Assembly: GCF_022201045.2 (NCBI RefSeq)
Contig: NC_068559.1
Location: forward strand, 186,001-250,000
Direction of reading: 5' to 3'
DNA: 64,000 nucleotides
From: Citrus sinensis
Lineage: Eukaryota > Streptophyta > Magnoliopsida > Sapindales > Rutaceae
The position numbers and the translations under genes were made by a program. Numbering within the stretch: the first letter of the stretch is position 1; the number at the start of each line of letters is the position of its first letter. Positions 48,261-60,807 of the stretch are shown here, in pieces. The notes below the pieces were generated by a model that made no database searches, had not been told where the DNA came from, and was given only the letters and a program-made list of their open reading frames with translations.

Positions 48261-51200
48261 ATTTACGGATAAAAAATTCAAGTAATTTCCCTATAATTTT
48301 CTTCAAATTTTAAGCTATTGGCAGCAGCTACAATACCATATATCAAATACTTATTATTATTATTATTATTCTTGTTGTTGCTGTTGTTGTTGATTTATGG
48401 AAAATGAATTTCATAAATTAGAAGCAAACATTAATAATATTTGTTGGAAAGTCATCCGGCAAAATTATACAATCTAGACTATAACATCCATTTACTGCAA
48501 ATTTCTCAAGATCTTGAATAAGCTTGTAGATGCATTAAATCACGGTAATCACTAATTCAATTTTTTTTTAAAAAAAATAAAAAACAAAAAAGAAAGAACA
48601 AGAAGGTTATAATTTTAAATTCCGGACCCGTTAAGAGTTAAGACATACAAAATTAAATATCTAACAAATACCCCGCAATTATTGGTCTCAAATAATAGAA
48701 AAATCAAACAAAAATGGTTGATATATATAAAAAGATAAAACTATAAACTGAAAAATGCATCAACCATATATCATCCAAATTGTAACAAAAGTTCATAAAA
48801 CTGTTAAGATGCAGGATTTATCTCTATGTTTGAGCTTGCAGACCTTGCACCAAAACCATCGGTAGCATGACCAAAGTCAAACCTTCTATGGCTCATGCGG
48901 GGATGGATTGTTCACTCAATAAAATCAAATTGGATTGGATTTTGATAGTTAATGGGCCTTGACGAAAATTATGTGTGGGGATTTAAGAGCGTTTCTAATT
49001 TAGATTTTTAAATGAGTCGAACTATTGGCACTTAAAAAGGAAAACCATTTTCTCTAAAAATAATATAAATTTCTTATAACACCTCTTTAATTGACAAAAT
49101 TAACTTAAGGTAAACTATTCATATTTCCTCCATAAACCCCAATGACCTAGTCTTTTCAGTTTCCTCGTCATCAATGGAGTTTTCTTGTTTTCTTGTTCAC
49201 AGACTTATGATTATTTTCCTCTCTATTTTTCAGTTTCCGGTTAAACAAGAATATAGAGATTTCGAACAAAACAAAGTTTCAAAGTATTTATTAAAGCAAC
49301 CATTGAAAAGGAAAAAGCGATGTTATCAAAGCAACAACACGGATATATTATAAAAAACCAGTAGAATTTATGTGGTTTGGAACCAAAGCTCCAACCCAAC
49401 GTCGGTGCCTTTCCTTTATCCTACAAAGCCATAGTCTCCTGCGCTTTCTCTGTAATATGTTTGTGAGCAATTAGTTTCCAGCACAAGAAAATTATTATTC
49501 TTTTAACACGTGGATTTAGTTTTTTTTTTTTAATTGAAAACACTTTTGCGGTTTCATGGATTTTTATACTTCAAACTTAAATTTGAGAATTGGTGTTGGA
49601 TTTGTGTTTTTTTGGGGATTGATTTAAAAATTTTAATTTTCCATTTACATTGATTAAACTTAGAATTGATTATTTTATATGAAATTTTAGGTCATTGTTA
49701 TAAGTTTATGTATTGAGTAATATAATTTAAATTTTTAGGTTTTATCAAAAATATCTTTTAATATTTGTGATTTTAAATGTGAAAATTCGTAAAAAATCTG
49801 TTGGGTATTATTGCAAATTTGATAATTATCAAAATCCGCAGTGGATGAATTTTCTTCAAAAAATTAAAACCCGCAGTCAGTTGCGGGTGAGTTTAATAAT
49901 TTAAATTTTGTGTGGGTGCAGATTTACTAATGACAAACTCACAACGCAGGTGCCAATTACCAACATTAATTATAATACCGATTTGTCCTTTGTATCTACA
50001 GCCATTACATTGGAATACCTTAAATGGAAAACAAAATACTGGGGTTAGCTGGACCCATCATCATAATATCAAATACTATAAACAATGAAGAAGCAAAAAA
50101 TAGTCTACAAAAGCAAGTGTTAAAATAACAAACATCGAAGGTCAAATTTCAAGCTTCAGCTTCCTGACTCCGATGCCCATAGATATATATATATATATAT
50201 ATGAGATCATCACTTCAGGTTAGCCTAATTTGTAATATATAAGAAATTCAATGAATGTAATTACCATTTCGTAACCAGAATAATGTTGTTCTTAATTAGT
50301 TGTTGGCAACATTGAAAGTGCCAAGTTCTATGTTTCTAATTAGTCCTGTTGTTCCAGTTGCAGGTGTCCTACTAGTTGAAAAGTTGAATTGTTAAGCATA
50401 CCCCTGTAAATTATTGGGGGTTCACAAGAATTGTTACAGACATACGTACGTATAATTGCAAAAAGCGTAGAAAGCTCAAGTTGTGTCCTAAAATTTTAAA
50501 TGTTTACTTGTTCCAGAATTAAAATTACCACCTTCCTGTGTTGCAAAAGGATGAATAGATAACAATTACGGAGTTACATTCTCACGTTTTAAAATGCGAA
50601 TTTCAAGCTAAACGATGCTAGCTGTTTGGCAGGAGTATGCTGCTCTCCAACAGCTTCTGACATATGTCTAATCTTACAGCTGGGTTGTCAATTTCTCAGG
50701 TCATTTTAGTTCATTTTGGTTTATCAGACAACATATTAAAATTATCTTATATTATATCACCCACCGTACGAGACCATGTTCCTTCACATACAAGCATGAA
50801 AACATTTGGCAGAAAGAAAAATCTGAAGAGAACTGATCCGTAGGCAGACACTTGCATCACATACAATTGATACATCATTATTTGTAAAACAAAAATTCTG
50901 ATTTCTCTTGTCCGTTAATTAGAAACTCGAGATTTTTTTTTTCCATTTCGGAGAAGGTCTTGAAAAATGAAGCCGACCTTGAATTTTGTTATAGGTATCT
51001 AATTTTAGCAAACGCGACATTACAAGTCTTACATTTTATGTTTTAGTTTACAAGCATTTATTTCATCACTTTCATAAAATTTTCTGCATGGTGAACAAGC
51101 CCTCGCATTCCCATGCCGCCCGAGTTAACACTTTCTCTCAGAGCACAGAATATTGACTGAAAATGGATGATGATGATGTCTCCACTCTACATGCAGTAAA

Positions 51201-51955
51201 TAAATCTTCTATATATATAACTTGGCCTTTGTATAATGAAGAATAAGTATTCATCTAATTGATGACAGTGTCGCTCATGGCATGAAGATATGCTATCATC
51301 TAGCATCATGAGTTTCACGGACAGCTTGTGAAAATTGTTAATGATGATTTGTACACGTTGATTAATTGTGCATGTGCCAGCTCTAAGCTTTGTCTATACG
51401 TTTAGAGTCTTACAATGCAGAACTAGAGACGTAAGTCTGCTTTTGAAAATTCTTAAAATACATGCATCCCAATTCCTTTTCTTTTTTTTCTTTTTGTTTG
51501 TTTGTTAGGAAAGGAACATGCATCCCAAATTTAGTTCTTTGAAATTAATTTCCGAATCCATATGGGGATTTGAGTGGTGTTTGTAACCTTAAGACAAAAT
51601 GATGCCCGGTGGGGCTGCCAATCCATGGCTCTGACCATAGACTTCCTCCCCCAATAAATCATAATCACCTAAGCTCATCAGTTAAATTACTTTTAATTTA
51701 AATATTGTTGCAGAAGACTCTACGCAACGTTAAGTTTCAGCTAAGTAAATAATTGTTTCCCTTGAAGATTTACATTAACCAGGTTGCTTCCTCCACAGAT
51801 TTGGGGATTCTTGCTATCCGCAGTATCTTTGGCTGGCCTATCAACAATAATTACTTACCCTATAAATAATTTCCTGTTTCTCCGATTGGTCCCATAATAA
51901 TGACACTTGGGTTAAACACTATCTAATGACACTTGGGTTAAAAAAACTATCTACC
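48261..51955. other. Intergenic region
   Basis: No gene is seen over about 3.7 kb. Notable items are a (TTA)n/(TTG)n stretch near 48350-48390, an (AT)n run near 50185-50204, and a 26-28 base direct repeat AATGACACTTGGGTTAAA...CTATCT at 51899-51952. A short zone near 49840-49960 with CCGCAGTCAGTTGCGGGTG resembles a fragment of a plant miniature element. Confidence 0.4.
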
Positions 51956-52142
51956 ACCAACAAAGTGTTGGCTCCAGCAATGGAGTCCATTTAAGTGGTA
52001 TGATTGGGTTTGCTCCCCAATTCGAGTAGTAGGAAAATCGTCTTTGTTGGGAGAACCTGTACCTCCCGATTCGAGCGGGGACTTCTAATCTGAGTTGTGG
52101 TATGGGCTTAAAGGTGTCTCCCAAAGTTGGGGACAAAAAGAA
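51956..52142 (+). mobile_element. tRNA-derived SINE with 15-base target duplications
   Basis: A segment of about 187 bases ends in an A-rich tail and is flanked by perfect direct repeats AAAAAACTATCTACC (51941-51955 and 52143-52157). Near its start TGGCTCCAGCAATGG resembles a pol III A box and further in CCCGATTCGAGCGGGG resembles a B box. The text ACCTGTACCTCCCGATTCGA and GGTGTCTCCCAAAGTTGGGG is typical of plant SINEs. It has no coding capacity; the minus-strand open frame here is chance. Confidence 0.8.
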
Positions 52143-52157
52143 AAAAAACTATCTACC

Positions 52158-54279
52158 GTCTTTGACTAAATATATATGGCCTTTTCTTTCTTTCATTTTT
52201 TTTTTGAAAAAAAAATGTGCAATTAGTGGCTCCAATTACTAAATGTGTTTCAGCGATTGCAGAATTAAAGAAAAAGAAATGGGCCGATGGAGTTTGAATT
52301 TGGAGGCTAGTCTAGGGAACTGGGTCCCAAGGCCTGCTCAATCTCTCATGAACTTGAAAGAGAAAAAAAAAAAAAAAACCATAACTGGGGTTTCTTATTT
52401 TTGCCAGTTAATTTATGTCCTTCATAAAATTGTGTAGCGTAAGAGGGAAACATTTTGAACTGTATATTTTTTACATTTTAGGCAATTTTTGTTCACTGAA
52501 CTATATATAGTCCAATCAAAGTTTCATTTCTGAGCCCTAGGACCCATTTTCTTGTACACTTATTCAATTTCAGTTCCTTTCATTAAAGCATTTCAAGTTT
52601 TGCACTTACACCAAAACAACATGACAATGATCATATCACGTAATAAATATTAGCAGAAAGCTATTCGTTTGCCTGGATTCAACTGATTAAATACTAATAA
52701 AAGTTATAAACCAGTAAAAGTTCTATATATAAAAGACGCAAGAAAAATGGCCACGTTATTGCATATTAACTTTGGTGTTTTCTACTTCTCATTTAAGAAG
52801 GGTGTTTGATGTTTCTCTTAAAATGGAATCATATTGGCAGTTGGTTTAGCTGAAATTATAAATCAAATGCATATGTTTGAAAGAAGGAGAAAAAAATGGT
52901 AAGTCAGAATGGTAGCAAGGGTTTGGGGCCATGTGACAAAAGGGATGTCATGTGCTGGCTAGCTAGGAGAGAGGGGAGATCACAAAAAGATTTATCATGC
53001 ATGCACTAACCTTTATTTCAAACTTTGAGTAAGTTTTAAAGGACTTTTTTTAAGGTCGCATCACATGTCATGTGTATGATTCCTTTGCCTTTGGGGCACT
53101 CAATGTGAGGCCCCAAAGCTGGAGAAAGGGGGAAAAAGAAAAGAAGAAGAAGCTAGCACTTAAGGCTTAAATTAGCATAATAATCATCCACTGCCTTGGA
53201 TGCTGATTAAAGTCCTTTAAGCATGTGATTTGGAGTCTTGACTGTTTACGGATCCTGTTTCTCCAAGCAGAGAGTGATGAAAAAATTAACATGAATAAAA
53301 TTACAGTTAAAATTTATGATTATTTGGTCAGTTGGTCGTTGGGTGTTTAAATAAAAAAAAAGTTAAACTTTTTTAATGACTGTTTTATTCACATGCATTG
53401 CTAGCTTCCACTTGTTTCTATTTTTTTTTTTTCTCTGCTAATGATGATTCATTGATAGCAGCTCCATACCCGTTTCTTATTGCAAGAAAAAAATAAATCA
53501 CAGCAAGATTAATTAAGGATTAAAAAAAGAAGAAGAAACAATTCTACTGCTTACGAACCTTCACCATATAGTTAAAATATTGCTTAATGTTTTGCTGGAA
53601 ATATGATAAGCTAACTTAAATTATATGTATGTGCTGATGGAATATTAAAATAAAATTTTTTTTTCAATTTTGGCTTATAATAATTCATAAAGACTAGGAA
53701 CTGAGTTTGTGTTTGTATAAAGTAAGTAAAACTCACATTCATGACAACTGTATACAACTATAAGAGTAACATAATTGATCGTCAACTAATCTCCTGGAGC
53801 CAATTCCGCATCTATGAGAAAATTCAGATCCAATTTGCTCATGTGGGTTTTGTCGTTTATGATCTATCAAAAACTGAACCAACACAAGCTATATAAACGT
53901 AAACACAGATATTAATTGATAGCGAGAAAAAAAAGGGGAAAATAAGGGAAGAAAAGCAGGAATAATAAACATAACAATAATAGAAAAAAAAAAAAAAGAA
54001 GAACAAAGCAGGAAGGGTAAATTTGCTCATGCGACATCATGACTTACTTGATTTAGGAGACATGTTTTGCAATGTCTTTCACTTCTTCGGCGACGAAGTT
54101 AGGTGGTGAATCGGGTAACTATCCGATGAGTTTAACGGCGAGTCATTCGGAAAGCGGAGATGAATAGTGATGGTGATGCATGGCGAGTATGTAGGAACCA
54201 TCCATACACACAGACACACATACACACATCATATCAGTTAAAATATGATATTTATAAATAGAGATTATATATGAGCTAC
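52158..54279. other. Intergenic region downstream of MIR393
   Basis: No protein gene is seen. The zone 54060-54175 has more G/C than its surroundings and may belong to the 3' part of the MIR393 primary transcript. It contains a 31-codon plus-strand frame starting at 54072 that I cannot relate to any protein. Confidence 0.35.
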
Positions 54280-54288
54280 CGAAGGAGG

Positions 54289-54309
54289 AATCCAAAGGGA
54301 TAGCATGAT
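54289..54309 (-). ncRNA. miR393*: miR393 star strand
   Basis: 21 bases on the 3' arm, pairing with the mature miRNA with 2-base 3' overhangs expected. In Arabidopsis the star is reported to be active against a MEMB12 SNARE transcript; whether that holds here is unknown. Confidence 0.85.
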
Positions 54310-54349
54310 CCTCATGAACATTAAGTATGAGAATTATAATTAAGGCTTA

Positions 54350-54371
54350 GGATCAATGCGATCCCTTTGGA
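54350..54371 (-). ncRNA. miR393: Mature miR393
   Basis: 22 bases on the 5' arm of the hairpin, identical to the conserved plant miR393 as I remember it. Confidence 0.95.
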
Positions 54372-54496
54372 TTTATCCTCTAGTTGCAGAAGCAAGAAAC
54401 CAAAAACTTCAAACCATCTCTCTCTCTCTCTCTCTCTCTCTTTGATCTCTCTCTCCATTATAGAGGAAAGTGAGGTGGGTGGTTTAGGGGAAACTC

Positions 54497-54511
54497 CAAT
54501 ATATATAAAAT
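54497..54511 (-). promoter_or_regulatory. Probable TATA box of MIR393
   Basis: Minus-strand TTTTATATATATTGG about 125 bases upstream of the mature miRNA; transcription would start near 54470, just before the GA-rich leader. Inferred from sequence. Confidence 0.6.
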
Positions 54512-54519
54512 AGAGAAAT

Positions 54520-57261
54520 AGTGAGATTTTTCTTTTTAAATTTACCAAATCATGAGAAAATGTATTTTTTTCAAAATAAAGATATTTATTTAATTGTAGA
54601 CCCAGTTCTCTAACAAACCAGACACAAGGAAAAGGTTTTACTAGTAGTGGGGCAGCTATCCCCTTACTAGAAGAAATTCCCAACAAGTTGGGTGGAAGTA
54701 TTTATAATTTTATTTTTCTTGTTTGCTTATTTTAATGAAGGTTTGTGGTCCATTCCATGTTCCCTCTCACACCGATCCTTTTTTTTTTAATTTAAAAAAT
54801 ATATAATTTCACAAGAAAAGAATACATTAACAAATTTCTCATTTTTCTAATAACTAATAATACACATTCCCAATTTATTTTTTTTAATATCTCGTATAGA
54901 CACATATGCTCAGTCCTCCTTTAGTGCCAACCTCTACATTCTTTAATGCCTCTACACATTCTTTAATGCATTTGAGGCCAGATTATATTGTGTACCTACA
55001 ATTCCTTGTTAAATTATAGTCACACAGTATGTTCTATACATTGTTAAATATTCATTTAAAAATGTAATCAAATATATAAAATCTTAGGAATTCATAGAGT
55101 ATACACTCATATACTAGATATTTGCCATGCATATTTTTTTAACTAATTATATAAGAGTAAATACATATATAATAAGAATTCAATAAATACCATATTGGGA
55201 CATTCAAAATTTTTTATCTTGCATGAATGATTAGTACTGTATATATCATAGTGCAAACCACAATTCATTGTATTAAATTATAGGGGTCAATTTGAAGATT
55301 ATAGTTATTAATTCTAGCTAAGGTTTATAGATTTATTAGTGAAGCTAAAGGGATCCAAGATATCGAATAGAGGCTTATATTTGTAATTGTAAATAAATTT
55401 AGATGGTAAAAAATGCATGATATTTGACGTAGTCTGCTCTCAAGACTCGATGATTAGAAATTTAGAATCTTTCGGATTCAATAATAATTTATAGCCTCAT
55501 ATGTTGTGGATGTGATTTTTGATTATTGCTTACTTATTGTGTATTTATCTAAATAATACAATATCACATAAAAATTTAAATGGTCTATAGCATGAAAGCA
55601 TGAACACAGATGAATATGACTTGACCGAATTATATAATACATGAATAATCGACCTTACAACTGTTAAAATAACAAGAATTCAAGATGAAATCTTAGAGAA
55701 TTTTCTAATTCAAATCAATAGTTATTCATATAACAATATGCATGTTTGGATAAAGTTTCAACCATAGCTATCTTTTAAGACTTCGACTCATAAATGATAA
55801 AAATCAAAGAAAAAAATGAAGATAAAGACAATTAACTGCCAAGAATGATTCTCTCAATAAGATTGATTATCGTCAATCAATATTAAAATTAATTGAATCA
55901 ATCTTTGTAAATCAATCGCATACTTAAGTACCATAATTGTAATATTTTATTTTTTATATTTTAATACTTGTGCAAATTAAAATTTTTGTGTTCGTCAATC
56001 GATAAGTTTGAAATTTTATATTCTTCACATTGTTCTTTAATTTTTTTTTTTCAATAAACATGTCTAAATCCAATGCGTGTATGTTTGTTGTACATTTGGA
56101 ATTGTATATTTGAGGATACGCATTCCAGATTAACTTTCTATATATCAAACCCTCTCAAGGAAAAAGGGCAAAAAAAAAAAGAGATATATAACAACAGTTT
56201 AGCCTTTTCGCATTCTGAAACGTATCATTTCCACAACACGCAACCCCAATCCCAATCTTTTCAAGGTTGCTATGTTACAGATTCTGTAACATACACACCC
56301 AATGCATGCACCACACCTGTCCTGCATATGGAGAAAAAGCATGCAAATGTTTTTGTTTGGTAGCTAGTTAACCAATCAGGAGCTGGCTAAGTTGGATCTG
56401 TATGTTACAGAATCTGTAACTTAGCCAGCTCCTACAAGATATAGTAATATATATACAGTATAACATGTCCCATCACATAAATCTCTAGTTAGTTACTAAC
56501 AATATATATTATTTCACACAAAATTATAGCATTGGCATCTTACTAAATATGGATCATGGATGGTAAATGAAATAAATAAATCAATACAATAAGAACCATA
56601 GAGTGTAGGTGCACATGGATAAAATAGGAACCCTAAATACATAGGGACAATGATAATGTTAAGTGTAAACTCAACCTAAGTTGTGCTGTATATATGAAAA
56701 AGATGCAAAAGTAATTCAAATCTGAATAATGGATAAAAGATAAGTGTTCTGAATTTTGGAATTTGCCAATTCGGAAATGAAAATAGAAAATAGAAAATAG
56801 AAAATAGAAGGTGAGCCTTTAATTCCTATCTTTTTCTTTTTTTAAGTTGGTATAGTGACTATGCGAAATTCTGGTTTTGATTTTGGATGCACCGGACATT
56901 GTAGTCTTAAAACTAAAAATTTTAGAATGCATTGGAGATTGAGGTTGGGTAGGTATAGCTTAAAAGTTACAACACTAAAGTGTTTGGTAAATACTAATTG
57001 TTATAAGTTGAAAACTATATTAATATGATTTTTCACTTGTATAATGGAAAATCTATTATATCTTTAATAATTTTGACAAAATTATTATTTAAAATTTATA
57101 CTAACTACATATTATTAACTTTTGTTTTATAGCTACAGTTTTTTTTTTTTACAATAGTTGTAGCTGAAAAGTTACAGTACTTCAATCCCAAACAAAATCT
57201 TAATCATCGTTTTGTGATAAAAAAAATAGTACGTTGATTTCACCAAAAACTTAACAACATT
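54520..57261. other. MIR393 upstream and intergenic region
   Basis: Promoter-proximal sequence of MIR393 followed by AT-rich DNA without genes. A cluster of palindromes at 56271-56433 is listed separately. Open frames at 55954-56148 and 56073-56363 have no recognised product. Confidence 0.4.
56271..56433. repeat. Cluster of palindromes (possible MITE or hairpin RNA)
   Basis: A 23-base palindrome around TATGTTACAGATTCTGTAAC lies at 56271-56293. A near copy at 56401-56423 (TATGTTACAGAATCTGTAAC) sits in the loop region of a perfect 16-base stem, AGGAGCTGGCTAAGTT (56378-56393) with AACTTAGCCAGCTCCT (56418-56433). No target duplication was identified. Confidence 0.7.
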
Positions 57262-57269
57262 ATAATACA

Positions 57270-57793
57270 TAGAACTAGCAAAATGGATTGTCAGGTCGTG
57301 TTCGTGTCGTGTCAAATTTAGGTTGACTCAACACGACCCATTTAATAATCGTGTCAAAATATTGAGATCCAATCTTGACTCAGAAAATAAACGGGTTATT
57401 CAATATCATAAAATATAGATATATTCTAATATTTTACACACTTACACTATTAAAATTCTAAATCTATATAAAATTTTATAAATAAAACACTGAGTGTATA
57501 TATATATATATATATATATATATCCTTCAAAAAAAAATAAAAAAGAGAGAATCATGTCCAATAATTAATTTTTAGTTACAAGAATTTAGAAATTAATTTA
57601 AAAATATATGTATAATTGTGTCATTGGTCGGGTAAATGAGTCCAGAGCTCTAACCCTAACTCAACACAAAAAAAATCGTGTCGATCCTAATTCAACACAT
57701 TTAATAATTGTGTCAAATTTGACAACTGGTACCTATTTATTTGTGTCGTGTTTGTGTCGGATAATCGAGTCATATCAAATTTTGCCAACTCTA
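57270..57793. mobile_element. hAT-type non-autonomous element, copy 3
   Basis: The left end TAGAACTAGCAAAAT and inverted right end TAGAGTTGGCAAAAT are flanked by perfect 8-base duplications ATAATACA (57262-57269 and 57794-57801). The interior has GTGTCGTGTCAAATTTAGGT and AATAATCGTGTCAAAATATT, shared with copies 1 and 2, and an (AT)n run near 57498-57522. Length 524 bases. Confidence 0.92.
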
Positions 57794-57801
57794 ATAATAC
57801 A

Positions 57802-60796
57802 TAAGTCATTTATTTTATTGTGTACTTAGCCTATATAATACTTTGATTGCTACTTTTGTAGCTTATGATCTCAAGTTGGCTCCCAACCACAAAGTTAGAT
57901 TACTAGTTCGTGTTGATGATCATTTTAGTCGTTTGTGTACGTATTCAAAGCTAGTAAGTTACAATGGAGTCATCTTAACCGTTGGATACGTGGGCCATCA
58001 CTAAGGTTCTAATTATTTGACTTCTCTAGATCATGATGGATGGTGCTGGATCTTGTCCACACTAGTGAAGCATAAATGGACCGCGCCTTTCCATGGTGCT
58101 CTCTAGACCCTACCACCACATACACATACTTAATGACTCTTTCACACTATCATAGAGCACCACCAGGGTTTTGCTACAGAATGTATTAATGACCTTATAG
58201 TTGTTGATTTCTTGGTAGCAAATTAAACCACACGATTGTCACCTGTTACCACTTAAGTAAATGAGGGTCAAAATTATTCTCGACAAGAGGTCACGTGACT
58301 TAACAAAGGAAAGGGGAGAAAGAAATATCATTCTTTGCTCAAATAGTTCTATAATCCTGCTGCCACCATTAACGCAAGATTTCTATAACTTCCAGATTAA
58401 TTTATTTTTATTTCTCCTTTTCAAGTATACACCCTGCATGTAGTCATACCTCTAGCCAGAGCAAAGAACAGGTATACAAGTGATAATTCTAAGTAATGAA
58501 TTGATACACCTAGTCGCCTAAAATTATTAGTTGTAAATACCAATAATATCAAATCTTTGTAACGTAAAATTAACACTATACTTGTAATAACAAAAACCTC
58601 ATATTTACAAGTAACGCCACAGCATAATATACCCTTAATGACCCATGCTAGTGGGGGTAGATGTGGTTGGTTGATATTTTTCTGAATAATTTATATATGA
58701 AAGCATTTTTTTTTTTTTTGGTTGCTTATTGGTTTTTAATCCACCACAAGGGTTCTTTGTTCCTTCTTTGCAGGACATGAACTATGTTCCACTCAGCTCT
58801 TGTTATCTGTTTGGTAGAGCACGAAAGGACAATGAGTGAACCTGAAATTTTTTGCCCTAGATGAAATTCGATCAGTACTGCCAATTTTTACAAACAGTTC
58901 TTGCTTGTTTGCTTTCTATTTGTTCATATATAGACTTTACAATTGATATTAGAAAATAGCAAGAAGTAATATCATTATTAAATAATTTTTAAGACTTTGC
59001 TTGTTTTAGCTTTTCAGTAGTGTAGCTATCAAAGTGTGCAGCAATCGCTTATTGCAACTTTGCTTTGACATGTATTTATTGGAGAATAATTTATATTAAA
59101 AAGATAACTAATAACTTCTAGCTTAACAATAATACCGGCTCCATTCCATCTAACTTTTTCTTGATAGCTAGAATTTTCATTGCATAATGGCTATGACTTA
59201 AAGATACAACACCATATGTAATACTAAATGGAACTTGACTCAACTTCACCTATATGTAATTTCAGTTTTATTTCCATATTAGCCTAGCTAGTTCATTGGC
59301 CCCAACGTACTTCATTACCATATCTATAATTTGGCTTTTGAATGAATCACTGATTTGAAACTGCATTAATTGTAAACATGCGTGTGGTCCTATAGATTAT
59401 GTGTTTGTAACTTCTATATACAAGCATTATTCACTGAATGTTTGAAAGTTTGGACCACAACTGCGCTAGCGTAATTTTGAAAGATGAAAGTTTGGTATTA
59501 TGTCTTTTCATGTAATCAAAGATCTGGTCGAGAGCAAATATAAACATGCATAATTTGTGGTGAGATATAAGCTATTATTGGCACATGATTATATAATTAT
59601 GTTTTCACTGCTGTTTTGGTTTCTATATGTTATTTAACTTCCTGATTAATTACATGAAGTAGTGGATTTTAATTTCAGTTTCACGTGGACTGATCAACTG
59701 TGAGGAATCTTGCGTAAAGGACAATTAATTAGTGCCAAGGGACAGTAACCTAGCTAGTACGTACCCCACTCACTCAACTAGCTTGTTTCAATTAAACGTT
59801 TAACAGCTTTCAATTTTAGTGCATGTAAGATGTGGGACATCTATTGTCTGGTAAGGAATTAAGGTTTTGGAACCCCCGTATACACAAGGATTAGGGTTTT
59901 TTAGGGTCTTCTTTGGGTTTTTGTATTAATGGCAATTAAGGTCTCATATGTTTTGGTCTAGCAAATATAGATGCTTGATTTTCAGTCATCATCAGCTGGC
60001 ATACAATGACATTACAAACTATCCGCTTTCTGTTGAAAATAGTTGTCAATGACTTCTAAATCTATATGATACTTGTTTTGGGATTTTTTTTTCTTTTCTG
60101 TAAGTATTGTTTAGATGACTTAACTCCATTTGGTATTGTTGTTCAGTGGCTTTTAAGTTACAACTAACATGAAAATACAAACCTTAACTAAAAAAATGAG
60201 GGAATAATCAATTTTGCTGCTGAAGTCAAACTATTAGTGTGTACCAAATATTAACAGCTAAGTTAGAAGAAATGGAGCCTTAAATTCTTATGACTTTTTT
60301 TTTCCCCATATCTGAAAACGCCAGTGTTTAATCAGAATAGCGGCACGATTAGTTCAATTAATTCAAGTCCAGAATCTTTTACCGTTGAGAAGAATCAGCG
60401 TTTCTTCTCCTTCTCCTTCTCCTTTCCTGAAGCCTCACTGCAAAATTGAGAAAAACTTACAAACAACAGCAGACAATACCAATAACAGTAACGATAAAGG
60501 GCGGAATTGATCTCGACTGAAGAATCTACTGCGAAGAACATCGTTGAACAGTGCCATAACCAGCGCCGGTAACTGGCTGTGCAGAAAATCTAATGTTATT
60601 CACGAGCAGTTGAGCATTTCAATCTAATCTGAAATTGGGACTATGGACAATAAGCAGGTCACTTTGTATCTGCAAATTTAATTTCATTAATTATGATTGT
60701 CGTGGGACACTTATCATCCAATACCTTGGTAAATTTCATTATATGTTGTGTAGTTCAAGAGTCGTTGCTAGCTTTGCGGCATAATCATTATCGTAA
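57802..60796. other. Intergenic region
   Basis: No recognised gene over 3 kb. An open frame at 58261-58443 has no known product. A short minus-strand ORF at 60435-60557 is listed separately. Confidence 0.4.
60435..60557 (-). CDS. Small hydrophobic ORF, 40 residues, hypothetical
   Basis: A minus-strand ORF starts MALFNDVLRSRFFSRDQF, continues with the hydrophobic run RPLSLLLLVLSAVVCKFF and stops after SILQ. The basic amphipathic start followed by one hydrophobic segment would suit a small membrane or secreted peptide. The segment is richer in G/C than its surroundings. A GTAAG sequence inside the ORF could instead be a splice donor, making this a first exon. I do not recognise a family; it may be chance. 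Confidence 0.22.
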   Translation of the reverse strand: MALFNDVLRSRFFSRDQFRPLSLLLLVLSAVVCKFFSILQ

Positions 60797-60807
60797 TTAC
60801 TGATAAA

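Larger units (their letters stand above)
54280..54385 (-). ncRNA. MIR393: MIR393 precursor hairpin
   Basis: On the minus strand the 5' arm at 54371-54350 is exactly the 22-base miR393 sequence, beginning TCCAAAGGGATCGCAT and ending TTGATCC. The 3' arm at 54309-54289 reads ATCATGCTATCCCTTTGGAT, the known star strand with at most a base or two of difference. The arms pair over more than 25 bases with small bulges, closed by a loop of about 40 bases. miR393 directs cleavage of TIR1/AFB auxin-receptor mRNAs and so tunes auxin response. Upstream are a GA-rich leader with an (AG)n run (54417-54441) and a TATA-like box. The position between ProT and a MYB25-like gene matches Arabidopsis MIR393a. Confidence 0.95.

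Noticed and set aside
47108..48313. Four consecutive open frames as a candidate new gene
   Set aside because: They are frame-shifted pieces of LINE ORF2 (zinc-finger reverse transcriptase end and RNase H), not a host gene.
54072..54167. 31-codon plus-strand frame starting MSFTSSATKLGG
   Set aside because: Short, unknown, and opposite to the probable MIR393 transcript; no evidence beyond being open.
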